A stretch of DNA of 64,000 nucleotides from RCIO01 sp040880025 (GCA_040880025.1 JBBDJD010000021.1:1-64000); one strand, 5' to 3'; shown: positions 52,601 to 63,254, counted from the stretch's first letter. Program-made: numbers and translations. The notes: generated by a model from the sequence alone, not told the origin.

Positions 52601-52660
52601 GACTTCCAGACGCCGGCCGCGCCGCGGCCACCCTCCCACAGCGGAGGGCGGGAGCTCTGA

Positions 52661-53542
52661 ATGGCATTCGGACCTTACCTCTTCCTCGCGACGCTTGAAG
52701 GCCTTGTGATGGCGGCGGTGCTGGCGCTGACCGCGCTGGGCCTGTCGCTGGTCTTTGGCGTCATGCGCGTGGTCAATGTTGCCCATGGCGAGTTCTTCAT
52801 GCTGGGCGCGGTGCTTGCCTGGGCTGTCGCGACCTCGGTGTCCGGCCATCCCGCGCTGGGCTTCATGGCCGCGCTGGTCATCAGCCCGCTGATCGTCGGC
52901 GCGGTGGCGCTTGCCTCCGAGCGGCTTGTTTTGCGCCGGCTGAACTACAATCCCGAAGCCACCATCGTGGCCACCATCGGCATACTCTACATCATCCAGC
53001 AGCTGGCGCTCACCTTCTACGGGCCCAACGCCCGGCCGGTCGTGGCGCCGTTCGACTTCCGCATCCAGCTGCCTTGGTTCGGATATTCCGCCTACAAACT
53101 TTCAATTATTGCCGCCTCGGCACTGGTCCTTGCCGCCGTATGGTTCCTACTGGCGCGCACCCGCATCGGCCTCGTCATGCGCGCCACGCAGTATGACGCC
53201 GAGACCGCGACGGCCTTCGGCATCCCCGTCGACCGGGTCTATGCCGGCGTCTTCGCGCTTGGCGCCATGCTGGCGGCGGTCGCCGCGGTGCTGATCGTGC
53301 CCGTTCAGCAGGCGCATTACCTGATGGGCCACGACCCGCTGTTGCTGTCCTTCATCGTTGTCATCATCGGCGGACTGGGCAGTCTTAGGGGAACCGTGGT
53401 CGCCGCCCTGATGATCGGCTTGTCCGACGGCATCATCTCGGTCTTCTTCTCGCCGACGCTGGCCAAAATCATCGCCACCATGGCGGTCGCCCTGGTGCTG
53501 GTATTCCGGCCGCAGGGCCTGTTCGGGGTTGCACAGAGGTGA
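52661..53542 (+). CDS. Branched-chain-type ABC transporter permease, LivH family
   Basis: 293 residues with eight or so transmembrane helices. LivH marks: LTALGLSLVFGVMRVVNVAHGEFFMLGA at the start region, the ATPase contact TAFGIPVDRVYAGVFALGA and the C-terminal GGLGSLRGTVVAALMIG. Second gene of the transporter operon; the GTG start of the next gene overlaps its stop. Confidence 0.93.
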   Translation: MAFGPYLFLATLEGLVMAAVLALTALGLSLVFGVMRVVNVAHGEFFMLGAVLAWAVATSVSGHPALGFMAALVISPLIVGAVALASERLVLRRLNYNPEATIVATIGILYIIQQLALTFYGPNARPVVAPFDFRIQLPWFGYSAYKLSIIAASALVLAAVWFLLARTRIGLVMRATQYDAETATAFGIPVDRVYAGVFALGAMLAAVAAVLIVPVQQAHYLMGHDPLLLSFIVVIIGGLGSLRGTVVAALMIGLSDGIISVFFSPTLAKIIATMAVALVLVFRPQGLFGVAQR

Positions 53543-54519
53543 TCGGGTCGGGCGCCATATCGGGCCGCGTTCTGGCGCTGCATCTCGTCGTGATCGCGGT
53601 GTTGTTTGCGTTGCAATTCGTGCTGCCCGCCTATCACCACGGCATCATGGCCCGCATCCTCGTGCTGGCCGTCTACGCGATGGGCTACAACCTTTTGTTC
53701 GGCTATACAGGCCTGTTGAGCCTCGGCCACGCTATGTTCTTTTCCGCCGGGCTCTATGGCGCCGGCATGACCGTCTACCATTTCGACTGGAGCGTGCCGG
53801 CCGCCTTCGCCGCCGGCATTGCCTCGGGCCTCGTCCTGTCCGCCGCCGTTGGCTTCCTTGCCCTGCGCACAACCGGCGTGGCCTTTCTCATCGTCACCAT
53901 GATGTTCGGCCAGGTGGTCTACCTGTTCACGCTGTATTTCGGCGACTGGACGCGCGGCGAGGAGGGCCTGACGCTCTCCCAGGCCGCGCGGACGCTCGGT
54001 CCGCTCGACCTCACCAATCCCGCCACCCGGTATTTCGCGGCACTTGCGCTGTTCACGGTTGTGCTGTTCGTCACGCTGGCGCTGGTGCGCGCGCCCTTCG
54101 GCCGGGTGCTGGTGGCGATCCGCGAGAACGAGGAGCGCACCCGCATGCTGGGCTACGACACGTTCCTGAACAAGCTCGGCGCGGTCGTCGGCTCCGGGGT
54201 CATCTGTGCCGCCTCGGGTGCTGCCTATGTGCTCCTGTTCGGCTATTTCGGCTCCAGCTTCGCCGCCGTGCAATATTCCATCCTGCCGCTCTTATGGGTG
54301 CTGGTCGGCGGTGCGGCGACCACGCTCGGCCCGCTGCTCGGCACCGTGCTGATGTTCTATCTCATCGACCTCTCGAATGACGTCCTCAACAGCCGCTTCC
54401 CCGAATGGGATTTGTCCTATCTGGGCATAGTCGGTGTCGCGCTGGTGCTGCTGATTTTGTTTTTCCCGAAAGGCCTGCTCGGTTCGGTCCGCGACCGCTG
54501 GGTCAGGTGGCTGCCATGA
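53539..54519 (+). CDS. Branched-chain-type ABC transporter permease, LivM family
   Basis: 326 residues, about nine helices. LivM marks: AVYAMGYNLLFGYTGLLSLGHAMFFS-type segment after helix 2, and the ATPase contact RENEERTRMLGYDTFLNK near 195-212. GTG start in overlap with livH-type stop; TGA overlaps the next ATG. Confidence 0.93.
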   Translation: MIGSGAISGRVLALHLVVIAVLFALQFVLPAYHHGIMARILVLAVYAMGYNLLFGYTGLLSLGHAMFFSAGLYGAGMTVYHFDWSVPAAFAAGIASGLVLSAAVGFLALRTTGVAFLIVTMMFGQVVYLFTLYFGDWTRGEEGLTLSQAARTLGPLDLTNPATRYFAALALFTVVLFVTLALVRAPFGRVLVAIRENEERTRMLGYDTFLNKLGAVVGSGVICAASGAAYVLLFGYFGSSFAAVQYSILPLLWVLVGGAATTLGPLLGTVLMFYLIDLSNDVLNSRFPEWDLSYLGIVGVALVLLILFFPKGLLGSVRDRWVRWLP

Positions 54520-55251
54520 CGGCGCTCATCGAAACGCGGGACCTGTCGCGCCACTTTGGCGGCCTGCATGCCGTCGATGGCGTCGATTTCACGCTGCCCG
54601 AGGGCGAGATACGCGCCATCATCGGGCCCAACGGCGCCGGCAAGACAACCTTCGTCAGCCTGATCTGCGGGCGTGTCGCGCCAACCTCCGGCTCCATCAT
54701 GTTCGACGGACGCGACATCACGTCGATGCCGGCCGATCGCCGCGTCATGGCCGGCATAGCCTACACGTTCCAGATCACCAGCATCTTCGCCAATTTGACG
54801 GTGGAAGAGAATGTCACGCTTGCCGCCATGCGCCGGCATGTCGGCCGCGCCGGCCAGCGATATTCGGCCGCGGCGCTCAGGACGGCGTCGCTAGCCGCGC
54901 TGGAGCGGGTGGGATTGTCAGACCATGCCGGCAATATCGCCGGCAATATGGCCTATGGCCATCAGCGGCTGCTCGAAGTGGCGATGGGACTGGCGCTCGC
55001 CCCCCGCCTGCTCATCCTCGACGAGCCGACGCAGGGACTGTCCGACACCGAGATCGAGGGCTTCATCGATCTGGTCCGCGACATCGCGAAGGAAGCGACG
55101 GTGCTTCTGATCGAACACAACATGCCGGTGGTGATGGCGCTGGCCGAAACGATCACCGTCATGGATCAGGGCCGCGTCATCGCCGAGGGAACGCCCGACG
55201 CGATTCGCGACGACCGGGCGGTTCAGACCGCCTATCTGGGAGCGCCGGTTG

Positions 55252-55259
<8 letters not shown>
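54516..55259 (+). CDS. Branched-chain-type ABC transporter ATPase, LivG family
   Basis: 247 residues. Walker A GPNGAGKTT, Q-loop in YTFQITSIFANLTVEEN, signature-like MAYGHQRLLEVAMGLA in place of canonical LSxGQ (an M-A-Y-G-H variant frequent in this subfamily), Walker B LLILDEPTQGL, switch His in IEHNMPVVM. Coupled by overlap on both sides. Confidence 0.93.
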
Positions 55260-55940
<681 letters not shown>

Positions 55941-55959
<19 letters not shown>

Positions 55960-56783
55960 CGGGTCGCGCTTCGGATCCGCCACTGCGACCAGCCGAAGGC
56001 GGCGATGAATTGCAGGCTCATCAGAAGCACGATGGTCGGCGCCGGCGCGCTGTCGAGGAAGAAGCTGGCATAGACGCCGGCGATCGACGAACCGACCGCG
56101 ATCGCCATCGACACGAGAAGCATGCGCTCGAAGTCGCGCACGAGCAGGAATGCGATCGCCCCGGGTGAAATCAAAAGGGCGATGGCGAGGATGATGCCGA
56201 CCGCCTTGAGCGCCCCCACGATGGTCAGCGAGATCAGCGCCAGAAGTCCATAGTGCAGGAACCGCACCGGCAGTCCGATGGCGCGCGCGTGCTGCTCGTC
56301 GAAGGTCATGGCCATCAGGTCGCGGCGCATCACGCCAGCGGTCGCCAGCACCAGCAGCGCGATGACGGCACTCTCCGCGATATCGCGCCAGTAGACGCCC
56401 AGCATGTCGCCGAACAGAATGTGGTCGAGATGGATATCGGTCTGGATGCCGATATAGAGCACGATCCCCAGCCCGAACATGCCGGAGAAGACGACGCCCA
56501 TCACGGTGTCTTCCTTCACACGGCTGTTTTCCTTGAGGTATCCGGTCGCCAGCGCGCAGATCATGCCGGCGGTGAAGGCGCCGATCGCCAGCGGAAGGCC
56601 CACGATGTAGGCCAGCACGATGCCGGGCAGCACCGCGTGGCTGATCGCGTCGCCCATCAGCGACCAACCCTTCAGCACCAGAAACGGCGACAACAGCCCC
56701 ATCGGCAGCGCCGCGAGTGCGGCGATCAGAAACGCCTTCTGCATGAAGGGAAGTTGAAATGGCAGGATGAGCAGGTCGATCAT
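55941..56783 (-). CDS. sitD: Manganese/iron ABC transporter permease, SitD type
   Basis: 280 residues, ABC-3 family (metal) permease with about eight helices. LVLKGWSLMGDAISHAVLPGI is the family signature at about 36-56. Overlaps sitC by 4 bp (ATGA). Two consecutive permease genes are typical of SitABCD rather than ZnuABC, which has one. Confidence 0.92.
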
Positions 56784-57640
56784 ACGCCGGCCTCTATGGC
56801 GGCGCGCGCCCGCCGCCGCGCCGCCAGATAGCCATGCTTGGGCGCGAGGAAGAACGCGACGAGGAAGATCAGCGTCTGCAGCACCACGATGATGCCGCCG
56901 GTCGCGCCGTCGAGGAAATAGCTCGCATAGGCGCCGACAAAGCTGGTCGCGGCGCCGATCGCCACGCTCAGCACGATGAGGCGCGGAAAGCGGTCGGTGA
57001 GCAGATAGGCAGTGGCGCCGGGCGTCACCACCATGGCGATCACCAGGAACGCGCCGACCGTCTGCAGGGCCGCGACTGTGGAGGCCGCCAGTAGCGTGAA
57101 GAAAACCGCGCGCAGCAGGCCCGGTCGCAACCCGATCGAGCGTGCATGGTTCTCGTCGAAAAAGACGACCATCAGGTCCTTCCACTTCGCCGTCAGGATC
57201 GTCAGCGTGACCAGCGAGATGATGACGAGTTGCAGCGTGTCCATTGGCGTGATCGCCAGTATGTTGCCGAGCACAATGGTCTGAATGTTCACAGACGCTG
57301 GCGACAGCGACACCATGAACAGGCCAAGCCCGAAGAAGGAGGTGAAGATGAGGCCGATGATCGCATCCTCGCGCAGCTTCGTGCGCTGGTTGAGAAACAG
57401 CATCGCGCCGGCCGCCAGCCCTCCGGCCATAAACGCGCCGAGCGAGAATGGCAGGCCGAGCATATAGGCGCCGGCGACGCCGGGAACGATGGCGTGGCTA
57501 AGCGCGTCGCCGATCAGTGACCAGCCCTTGAGCATGAGATAGGCCGACAGGAAGGCGCAGACGCCGCCGACAAGTGCGGACACCCACATGGCGTTGACCA
57601 TGTAGCCATAACCGAACGGCTCGAGCGCGGCTTGGATCAC
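56780..57640 (-). CDS. sitC: Manganese/iron ABC transporter permease, SitC type
   Basis: 286 residues, ABC-3 family. LMLKGWSLIGDALSHAIVPGV near residue 40 mirrors the SitD signature, showing the two permeases are paralogues. DENHARSIGL contacts the ATPase. Overlaps sitB (ATGA). Confidence 0.92.
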   Translation of the reverse strand: MIQAALEPFGYGYMVNAMWVSALVGGVCAFLSAYLMLKGWSLIGDALSHAIVPGVAGAYMLGLPFSLGAFMAGGLAAGAMLFLNQRTKLREDAIIGLIFTSFFGLGLFMVSLSPASVNIQTIVLGNILAITPMDTLQLVIISLVTLTILTAKWKDLMVVFFDENHARSIGLRPGLLRAVFFTLLAASTVAALQTVGAFLVIAMVVTPGATAYLLTDRFPRLIVLSVAIGAATSFVGAYASYFLDGATGGIIVVLQTLIFLVAFFLAPKHGYLAARRRARAAIEAGV

Positions 57641-58569
57641 GGCTTGCGGTTCGCCTCGTCTTCAGGCCTGGCGGTTTTGCGTGGCGGGGCCTCATCGCCG
57701 TAGATGACGAAGGGCCGCTCGTCGTCGGTCAGCACCGTGACCCTGCGCGTGTCGGTGTCGGCATCCTCGTGCAGGTCGGGCCCGCCCAGTATGTGCTGGC
57801 GCAGCACGCCGCCGAACGCCTTGCGCAGATTGGCCTGCGTGAAGACCTCTTCCGTCGGCCCGGCCGTCAGCACCGTCCGGTTGATCAGGATTGCCCGGTC
57901 GCAGAAGCGCGGCACGCTGCCGAGATTATGGGTCGATACCAACATCACCCGGCCTTCGTCGCGCAGTGCCATCAACAGCTTGATGATCGCCTCCTCGGTC
58001 CTGACGTCGACGCCGGTGAAAGGCTCGTCAAGCAGGATCACCCGCCCCTCCTGCGCCAGCGCGCGGGCAAGGAAAACGCGCTTCTTCTGGCCGCCGGAAA
58101 GCTCGCCGATCTGGCGCTTGCGGTATTCGCTCATGCCGACGCGCGACAGCGCCTGATCGACCATTTCGCGGTCGCGCCGGCCGGGAATGCGCAACAGGTT
58201 CATGTGGCCGTAGCGGCCCATCATCACCACGTCCTCGACCAACACCGGGAAGTTCCAGTCGACTTCCTCCGCCTGCGGCACGTAAGCGACGATGTTGCGC
58301 TTCAGCGCCCGCCCGGCAGGTTCGCCGAAGATCGACACGCTGCCGCGCGCCAGCGGCACGAAACCCATGATCGCCTTGAACAGTGTCGACTTGCCCGATC
58401 CGTTGACGCCGACCAGCGCCGTGATCGTGCCGGCCGGAATGGCGAAGCTGGCGTCGACCAGCGCGGTGTTGCCATTCCGGTAGGTGACCGTCGCGCCGGA
58501 GACCGCCAGGCCGGCCGGCTCTCCGCCTTTCGCCGGCTCGAATGCGCCTGTTTCCGGCTGAATGTTCAT
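57637..58569 (-). CDS. sitB: Manganese/iron ABC transporter ATP-binding protein
   Basis: 310 residues. Walker A GVNGSGKST, YVPQAEEVDWNFPV, signature LSGGQKKRVFLARAL, Walker B VILLDEPFTGVD, switch His in VSTHNLGSV. The C-terminal 50 residues form an acidic/polar extension (DLHEDADTDTRR...). Overlaps sitA stop by 4 bp. Confidence 0.93.
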   Translation of the reverse strand: MNIQPETGAFEPAKGGEPAGLAVSGATVTYRNGNTALVDASFAIPAGTITALVGVNGSGKSTLFKAIMGFVPLARGSVSIFGEPAGRALKRNIVAYVPQAEEVDWNFPVLVEDVVMMGRYGHMNLLRIPGRRDREMVDQALSRVGMSEYRKRQIGELSGGQKKRVFLARALAQEGRVILLDEPFTGVDVRTEEAIIKLLMALRDEGRVMLVSTHNLGSVPRFCDRAILINRTVLTAGPTEEVFTQANLRKAFGGVLRQHILGGPDLHEDADTDTRRVTVLTDDERPFVIYGDEAPPRKTARPEDEANRKP

Positions 58570-59465
58570 TCGCGGAGGCCTTCGACGATCGTCTGCGTCG
58601 TCACTTTGAGAAGATCGAGATAGGTCGGCACCGGGCCGTCGGGATCCGACAGCGAGTCGACATAGAGCACGCCGCCATAGCGGGCGCCGGTTTCGCGGGC
58701 CACCTGCCGGGCCGGTTTGTCGGAAACCGTGCTTTCGCTGAAGACGACCGGGATGTTGTGCTCGCGCATGGCATCGATCACCTTGCGCACCTGCTGCGGC
58801 GTGCCCTGGCTGTCGGCGTTGATCGGCCACAGATAGAGTTCCTTGAGGCCGAAATCACGCGCCAGATAGCTGAAAGCGCCTTCGCTCGTGACCAGCCAGC
58901 GGTGGCCTTCGGGGATCGAACCCAGCGCTTCGCGGATCGGAACTGTCGCTGCCTCGATTTCGGCCAGGTAGGCATCCGCGTTCCGCTTGTAGATCTCGGC
59001 ATTGTCCGGGTCGTGTTCGGCGAGCGCCTTGCGGATATTGTCGACATAGATCCCGACATCGGTCGGCGACATCCATGCGTGCGGGTTTGGCTTGCCCGTA
59101 TAAGGGCCTTCGGCGATCCCCATCGGCTCGATGCCGTCGGTGACGACGATGCCGGGCACGTCACCGAGATTTTGCAGAAAGCGCTCGAACCACTGTTCGA
59201 GGTTAAGCCCGTTCCACAGCACGAGATCGGCGCCGCGCGCGCGCAGGATGTCGCCGGGCGTCGGCTGGTAGTTGTGGATCTCGGCATTGGGCTTGGTGAT
59301 CGATTCCACGTCCGCGGCATCCCCCGCGACGTTACGCGCGATGTCGGCGATGACGGTGAAGGTCGTGACAATCTTCAGCTTCTCCGCGGCATTCGCGGTC
59401 GTGGCCGCAAACGCCACCGCCAGCGCCAATGCAACAACTGTCCCGGATCGTGTGAACGCGTGCAT
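58566..59465 (-). CDS. sitA: Manganese/iron ABC transporter binding protein
   Basis: 299 residues. Signal peptide 1-27 (TTANAA). Cluster A-I metal-binding protein: ligands fit His in IHNYQPTPGD, His in NPHAWMSP, Glu in VFSESTVSD and Asp in VDSLSDP. There is no His-rich loop as in ZnuA, so manganese or iron is favoured over zinc. Start ATG 59465 chosen because the signal peptide begins there. Divergent from a Fur-family gene. Confidence 0.93.
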   Translation of the reverse strand: MHAFTRSGTVVALALAVAFAATTANAAEKLKIVTTFTVIADIARNVAGDAADVESITKPNAEIHNYQPTPGDILRARGADLVLWNGLNLEQWFERFLQNLGDVPGIVVTDGIEPMGIAEGPYTGKPNPHAWMSPTDVGIYVDNIRKALAEHDPDNAEIYKRNADAYLAEIEAATVPIREALGSIPEGHRWLVTSEGAFSYLARDFGLKELYLWPINADSQGTPQQVRKVIDAMREHNIPVVFSESTVSDKPARQVARETGARYGGVLYVDSLSDPDGPVPTYLDLLKVTTQTIVEGLRE

Positions 59466-59538
59466 GGAACCGTTTTTCTCCCGAATGGTTGCGCGATCAT
59501 ATCGCCGGATATTTAGAACGGTTCCAAACAAGTGTCAA

Positions 59539-59560
59539 TGCAATTGCAAATCGTTTGCAA
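59539..59560. promoter_or_regulatory. Overlapping palindromes upstream of sitA, candidate Mur/Fur operator
   Basis: TTGCAAA-TCG-TTTGCAA (59544-59560) is a perfect dyad and overlaps another perfect dyad TGCAATTGCA (59539-59548). Located between divergent sitA and the Fur-family gene. Rhizobial sit promoters carry TGCAAAT-type Mur-responsive inverted repeats. Confidence 0.65.
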
Positions 59561-59635
59561 AAAGAAATGGAATTGGCGTTTATTGCGCCCGAATAGCTTT
59601 TGCAACTGAGTGTCAACTGGACCATAGTCCCGCCC

Positions 59636-60073
59636 ATGAACCAGCGGCCCCCGCACAAGCCCGACTACGAGCGCGAATTGCGGCGCGCGGGCATCCGCAT
59701 CACGCGCCCCCGGCGCATCATCCTCGACATTCTGACGGGGACGGAGGACCATCCCGACGCGATGGAAATCTTCCAGCGCGCCAACGCGGTCGACAAGTCG
59801 ATTTCGCTTTCCACTGTCTACAGGACGATGAAGCTGCTGGAAGGCATGGGCGCGATCCACCGCCACGCCTTCGAAGGCGGGCCGGCCCGTTTCGAACAGG
59901 CGTCAGGCGATCACCACGATCACCTGATTGATCTCGACACCGGCGATGTCATCGAATTCCATTCCGACCGGATCGAGGCATTGCAGGACGAGATTGCGCG
60001 CGAACTGGGCTACGAGATCGTCCACCACCGGCTCGAGCTCTATGGACGGCGCAAAAGAAAACGCCGCGCCTAG
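59636..60073 (+). CDS. Fur-family metal-responsive regulator (Fur/Mur type)
   Basis: 145 residues. Winged helix with recognition segment SLSTVYRTMKLLEGMGAI (about 60-77), then the dimerisation domain with HHDHLIDLDTGDVIEF. The Cys pairs of Zur/PerR-like structural zinc sites are absent, which is usual for rhizobial Fur/Mur. Divergent from sitABCD, suggesting manganese-responsive (Mur-like) repression of that operon; iron response is the alternative. Confidence 0.9.
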   Translation: MNQRPPHKPDYERELRRAGIRITRPRRIILDILTGTEDHPDAMEIFQRANAVDKSISLSTVYRTMKLLEGMGAIHRHAFEGGPARFEQASGDHHDHLIDLDTGDVIEFHSDRIEALQDEIARELGYEIVHHRLELYGRRKRKRRA

Positions 60074-60475
60074 CGCGAGGCGAGTTCGGTGTTGCGCGGT
60101 ATGGCCGCAGCGATCACGTTAGGCGCGGCCGGTTCCAGCGTCATCCCGACATGGCCGATCCCCGGCACGAGCTGGACCTCCGCGTCCGGCGGCAAAGACG
60201 ATCACCGGCAGGGGGTCGAGAAAATGCAGCCCCAAGCCGTTCAGGATCGACAGGCCGATGATGCGATGAACGTCCGGATGCACCCAATGTCGTTGCGAAG
60301 CTTTGGGGTTCTCCGCTCTCGATGGGGGAGTGTCGATGCCCAGCAGCGGCGAGACGAGGATCAGCTCCGCGATGCCCGGCGCGTGACCCTTTCCCGCTGT
60401 GTTGAGCGCCAGCCCGCCGCCGATGAAAAGCCGAGCAGGGTAATCGGCAGTCTCCGGAGACCGATGATTGAAGCG
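60070..60475 (-). pseudogene. Degenerate alpha/beta hydrolase remnant
   Basis: Minus-strand translation in shifting frames gives the nucleophile-elbow region TLLGFSS, then GLALNTAGKGHAPGIAELIL, VSPLLGID, RIIGLSILNGLGLHFLDP, LPVIVFA, and after another frame change PDAEVQLVPGIGHVGM...EPAAP ending at a TAG at 60070. Intact relatives, as I remember them, have roughly 90 residues between VIVFA and the PDAEV strand, so there is an internal deletion plus at least two frameshifts, and the N-terminal half is missing. The stop overlaps the Fur-family gene stop tail to tail. Confidence 0.7.
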
Positions 60476-60624
60476 CCCACAGCAACTGACCAGCGACCCT
60501 GCCCGCTGCTAGCAATCGCGTTGCCCGACGGTCAAGGTTCATGGACGGCGGCTTGACGCCTCTTGCAAGGCTCGTCCATCATCCCGCCGATCGGGCAAAA
60601 TGTCCCTTCGGGCGGGGAGGTACA

Positions 60625-62055
60625 ATGAGCGAAGCGGAAATCGGCCTGATCGGACTGGGCACCATGGGGTCCAATCTGGCGCTCAATATCGCCGAAAAGG
60701 GCCACCGCATCGCGGTTTGGAACCGCACCGGCTCGCGCACCAAATCCTTCGTCGAACAGGCCGGGCCGCTCGCCGGCGCTATCGTCGCCTGCGACACGCT
60801 TGAAGATCTGATGGCGGCCATCCGCCCGCCGCGGCCCGTGATCATCATGGTGCCGGCGGGCGATGCTGTCGACGAGCAGATCGTCGCCCTGCGCCCGCTG
60901 GCCGACCAGGGCGACATCCTCATCGACGCGGGAAATGCCAATTTCCATGACACCGAACGCCGGGTGAAGGAATTCGACGGCAGCGGCATAGCCTATGTCG
61001 GGATGGGTGTTTCCGGCGGCGAGGAGGGCGCTCGCCATGGACCTTCGATCATGGTCGGCGCCGACAAGGACGCCTGGAAGCGCATCGAGACAATCGTCAC
61101 CGACATCGCCGCCAAATATGAAGGTGAGCCCTGCGCGGCCTGGCTCGGCGCCGGTGGCGCGGGACATTTCGTCAAGACCATCCACAACGGCATCGAATAT
61201 GCCGACATGCAGATGATCGCCGAGATCTACGGCATCCTGCGCGACGGGCTGGGCCTCGGCGCGGCCGAGATTGGAGCGATCTTCGAGCGCTGGAACGAAG
61301 GCAGGCTCAATTCCTACCTGATCGAGATCACCGCCAAAGTGTTGGCCGCGGCCGATCCCGACAGCGGCATGCCGATTGTCGACGTTATACTGGACAAGGC
61401 GGGCCAGAAGGGAACCGGCCGCTGGTCGGTGATCGAGGCCGCCATGCTGGGCGTGCCGGCCACCGGTATCGAGGCGGCGGTCGCCGCGCGGGGGCTGTCT
61501 GCGCTCAAGAAGGAGCGCGAAGCGGCATCCAAACTTTATCCCGCCGCCGCATCGCCGTCCTCTTCCGCGACCGCCGCCGATCTGGTCGCGGAACTGGAAA
61601 GCGCGCTGCTTGCCGGCAAGATTGCGGCCTATGCGCAGGGATTTGCCGTCATGCAGGCGGCATCGGCCGAATATGGCTGGAACTTGCCGATGGCCACGGT
61701 CGCGCGCATCTGGCGCGCCGGCTGTATCATCCGCTCGCAATTCCTGGGTGAGATCGCCAAAGCGTTCGAGGATAAGCCCAATACCGCCAATCTAATGGTT
61801 GCGCCCGCCTTCGTGGACATGATGACGAGCGTGCATCCCGCTCTCAGAATCACCATCGGCCGTGCCGCCCTGCAGGGCCTGCCGGTGCCTGCACTATCCT
61901 CAGCGCTGGCCTATTTCGACGGATATCGCCAGGCGCGCGGCACCGCCAACCTCATCCAGGCGCAGCGTGATTTCTTCGGGGCGCACGGCTTCGAACAGAT
62001 CGGGAGCAAGGGCCAGAAGCACGGCCCATGGTCGGCCGACGTCTCGAAGTCGTAG
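60625..62055 (+). CDS. gnd: 6-phosphogluconate dehydrogenase (decarboxylating)
   Basis: 476 residues, the long (homodimeric, NADP-linked) form. NADP motif GLIGLGTMGSNLALNIAEKG at the N-terminus with WNRTGSRT, the substrate motif GVSGGEEGARHGPSIM (family GxSGGxxGAxxGP), and catalytic Lys in GAGGAGHFVKTIHNGIEYADMQ. The C-terminal 12-helix domain is complete. GGGGAGG RBS. Oxidative pentose phosphate pathway. Confidence 0.95.
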   Translation: MSEAEIGLIGLGTMGSNLALNIAEKGHRIAVWNRTGSRTKSFVEQAGPLAGAIVACDTLEDLMAAIRPPRPVIIMVPAGDAVDEQIVALRPLADQGDILIDAGNANFHDTERRVKEFDGSGIAYVGMGVSGGEEGARHGPSIMVGADKDAWKRIETIVTDIAAKYEGEPCAAWLGAGGAGHFVKTIHNGIEYADMQMIAEIYGILRDGLGLGAAEIGAIFERWNEGRLNSYLIEITAKVLAAADPDSGMPIVDVILDKAGQKGTGRWSVIEAAMLGVPATGIEAAVAARGLSALKKEREAASKLYPAAASPSSSATAADLVAELESALLAGKIAAYAQGFAVMQAASAEYGWNLPMATVARIWRAGCIIRSQFLGEIAKAFEDKPNTANLMVAPAFVDMMTSVHPALRITIGRAALQGLPVPALSSALAYFDGYRQARGTANLIQAQRDFFGAHGFEQIGSKGQKHGPWSADVSKS

Positions 62056-62066
62056 CAGTCTCATGC

Positions 62067-63173
62067 CTATTTCGGCATCGCCGCGGTCAGTCTGGTATCA
62101 AGTGAAACGGTTGCGGGTCGCGGTACTTCGGGCGGCTCCACGACGCCGCCGGGTATGCTCAGGCTCTGCAACTCGGCGGTCGGCCGGCCATTGATGCGCC
62201 CCATGAGCGCCCGCGCCAGTTCGCGGCCGGCGAGGCGGAAATCCTCGTTGACGACGATTAGCCGCGGCCGGAACATCTGCACCAGCTTGGTCGATTGCTT
62301 GGTGACGACGTCGATGTCCTCGCCAAGTGCCAAGCCGCATTGCTCGATAGCGCTGACTAGTGCAAAGGCCGAAGTTCCGCTGCCGCACACGATACCGTCG
62401 GGCCGGCCGGCCCTCCTGAGAAGCTCCGCGGTCCGGTCGCGAATGTCGTCGATTGGCTGGTCGACCCAGACGCTGCGAAAAGGAACTTCCGTCACGGCGC
62501 TTGCCGCGAGGCCTTCGGCGAATCCCTCCGTCATGTGCCGGTAATAGGTAAGTGTCGGCTCGGGCGCCAGAAGCGCCAGCCTGCTGCGTCCGCGCTCCGC
62601 GAGACAGCGTACGGCGTTGCGGGCGAAGATCTGGTTGTCGAAATCGTGCCAGGGATGGTCGATGTCCATATTGGTGCGGCCGTGCGTGGCAAACGGGAAC
62701 TGCCGCTCCGTCATGTATTTCACCCGCGCGTCATGCGGCTCCGTGCGCGATATGATGATCCCGTCCGCCGACTGCGTCTCCACCACATAGCGGACCGGAT
62801 CCATGGGGTCGCTTCGCGCGGAATACGGCGTCAGGATAATGTGATAGGGCGTGCCCGCCAGTTCCTGTGACACCCCGTAGATGATGTCGGAGATGAAGCC
62901 CATCAACTGCTCGTCGGTGTTGAGCAGCAGCGATATGACATTGGTCTTTCCGGTCCGCAGGCGAACGCCTGCCCGGTTCGGCCGGTAGCCCACCTGCCGC
63001 GCCACCAGCTGGACCCGATGCTTGGTGTCGGCGGAAATGTCCGGCGCGTTCTTCAGCGCGCGCGAAACCGTCGTCACGCCGAGCCCGGTCATGAACGCGA
63101 TCGTCTTCAAGGTCGGCCGCCCGTCTGGCGGCCGCGGACCATTTCCGTCCGGGGGTCTCGCCTTCCCCTTCAT
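62067..63173 (-). CDS. LacI-family transcriptional regulator
   Basis: 368 residues. HTH at about 21-40 (TLKTIAFMTGLGVTTVSRAL), hinge helix RPNRAGVRLRTGKT, and a ligand-binding domain. It diverges from a sugar-binding protein gene across 411 bp that hold two AACGTT-centred palindromes, its likely operators. Ligand probably the sugar imported by that transporter. Ends 11 bp from the convergent gnd gene. Confidence 0.92.
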   Translation of the reverse strand: MKGKARPPDGNGPRPPDGRPTLKTIAFMTGLGVTTVSRALKNAPDISADTKHRVQLVARQVGYRPNRAGVRLRTGKTNVISLLLNTDEQLMGFISDIIYGVSQELAGTPYHIILTPYSARSDPMDPVRYVVETQSADGIIISRTEPHDARVKYMTERQFPFATHGRTNMDIDHPWHDFDNQIFARNAVRCLAERGRSRLALLAPEPTLTYYRHMTEGFAEGLAASAVTEVPFRSVWVDQPIDDIRDRTAELLRRAGRPDGIVCGSGTSAFALVSAIEQCGLALGEDIDVVTKQSTKLVQMFRPRLIVVNEDFRLAGRELARALMGRINGRPTAELQSLSIPGGVVEPPEVPRPATVSLDTRLTAAMPK

Positions 63174-63254
63174 TGCCCTGCCGCCTCGGTTCGAGTTCAG
63201 GTTGATGGCCTCTCCAGCCGCCGGTTCTGACTCCGCTTGGCCTGAAAAACAAGC

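Noticed and set aside
58566..59465. Zinc (ZnuA) transporter
   Set aside because: No His-rich loop in the binding protein and two permease genes; both favour a SitABCD-type manganese/iron system.
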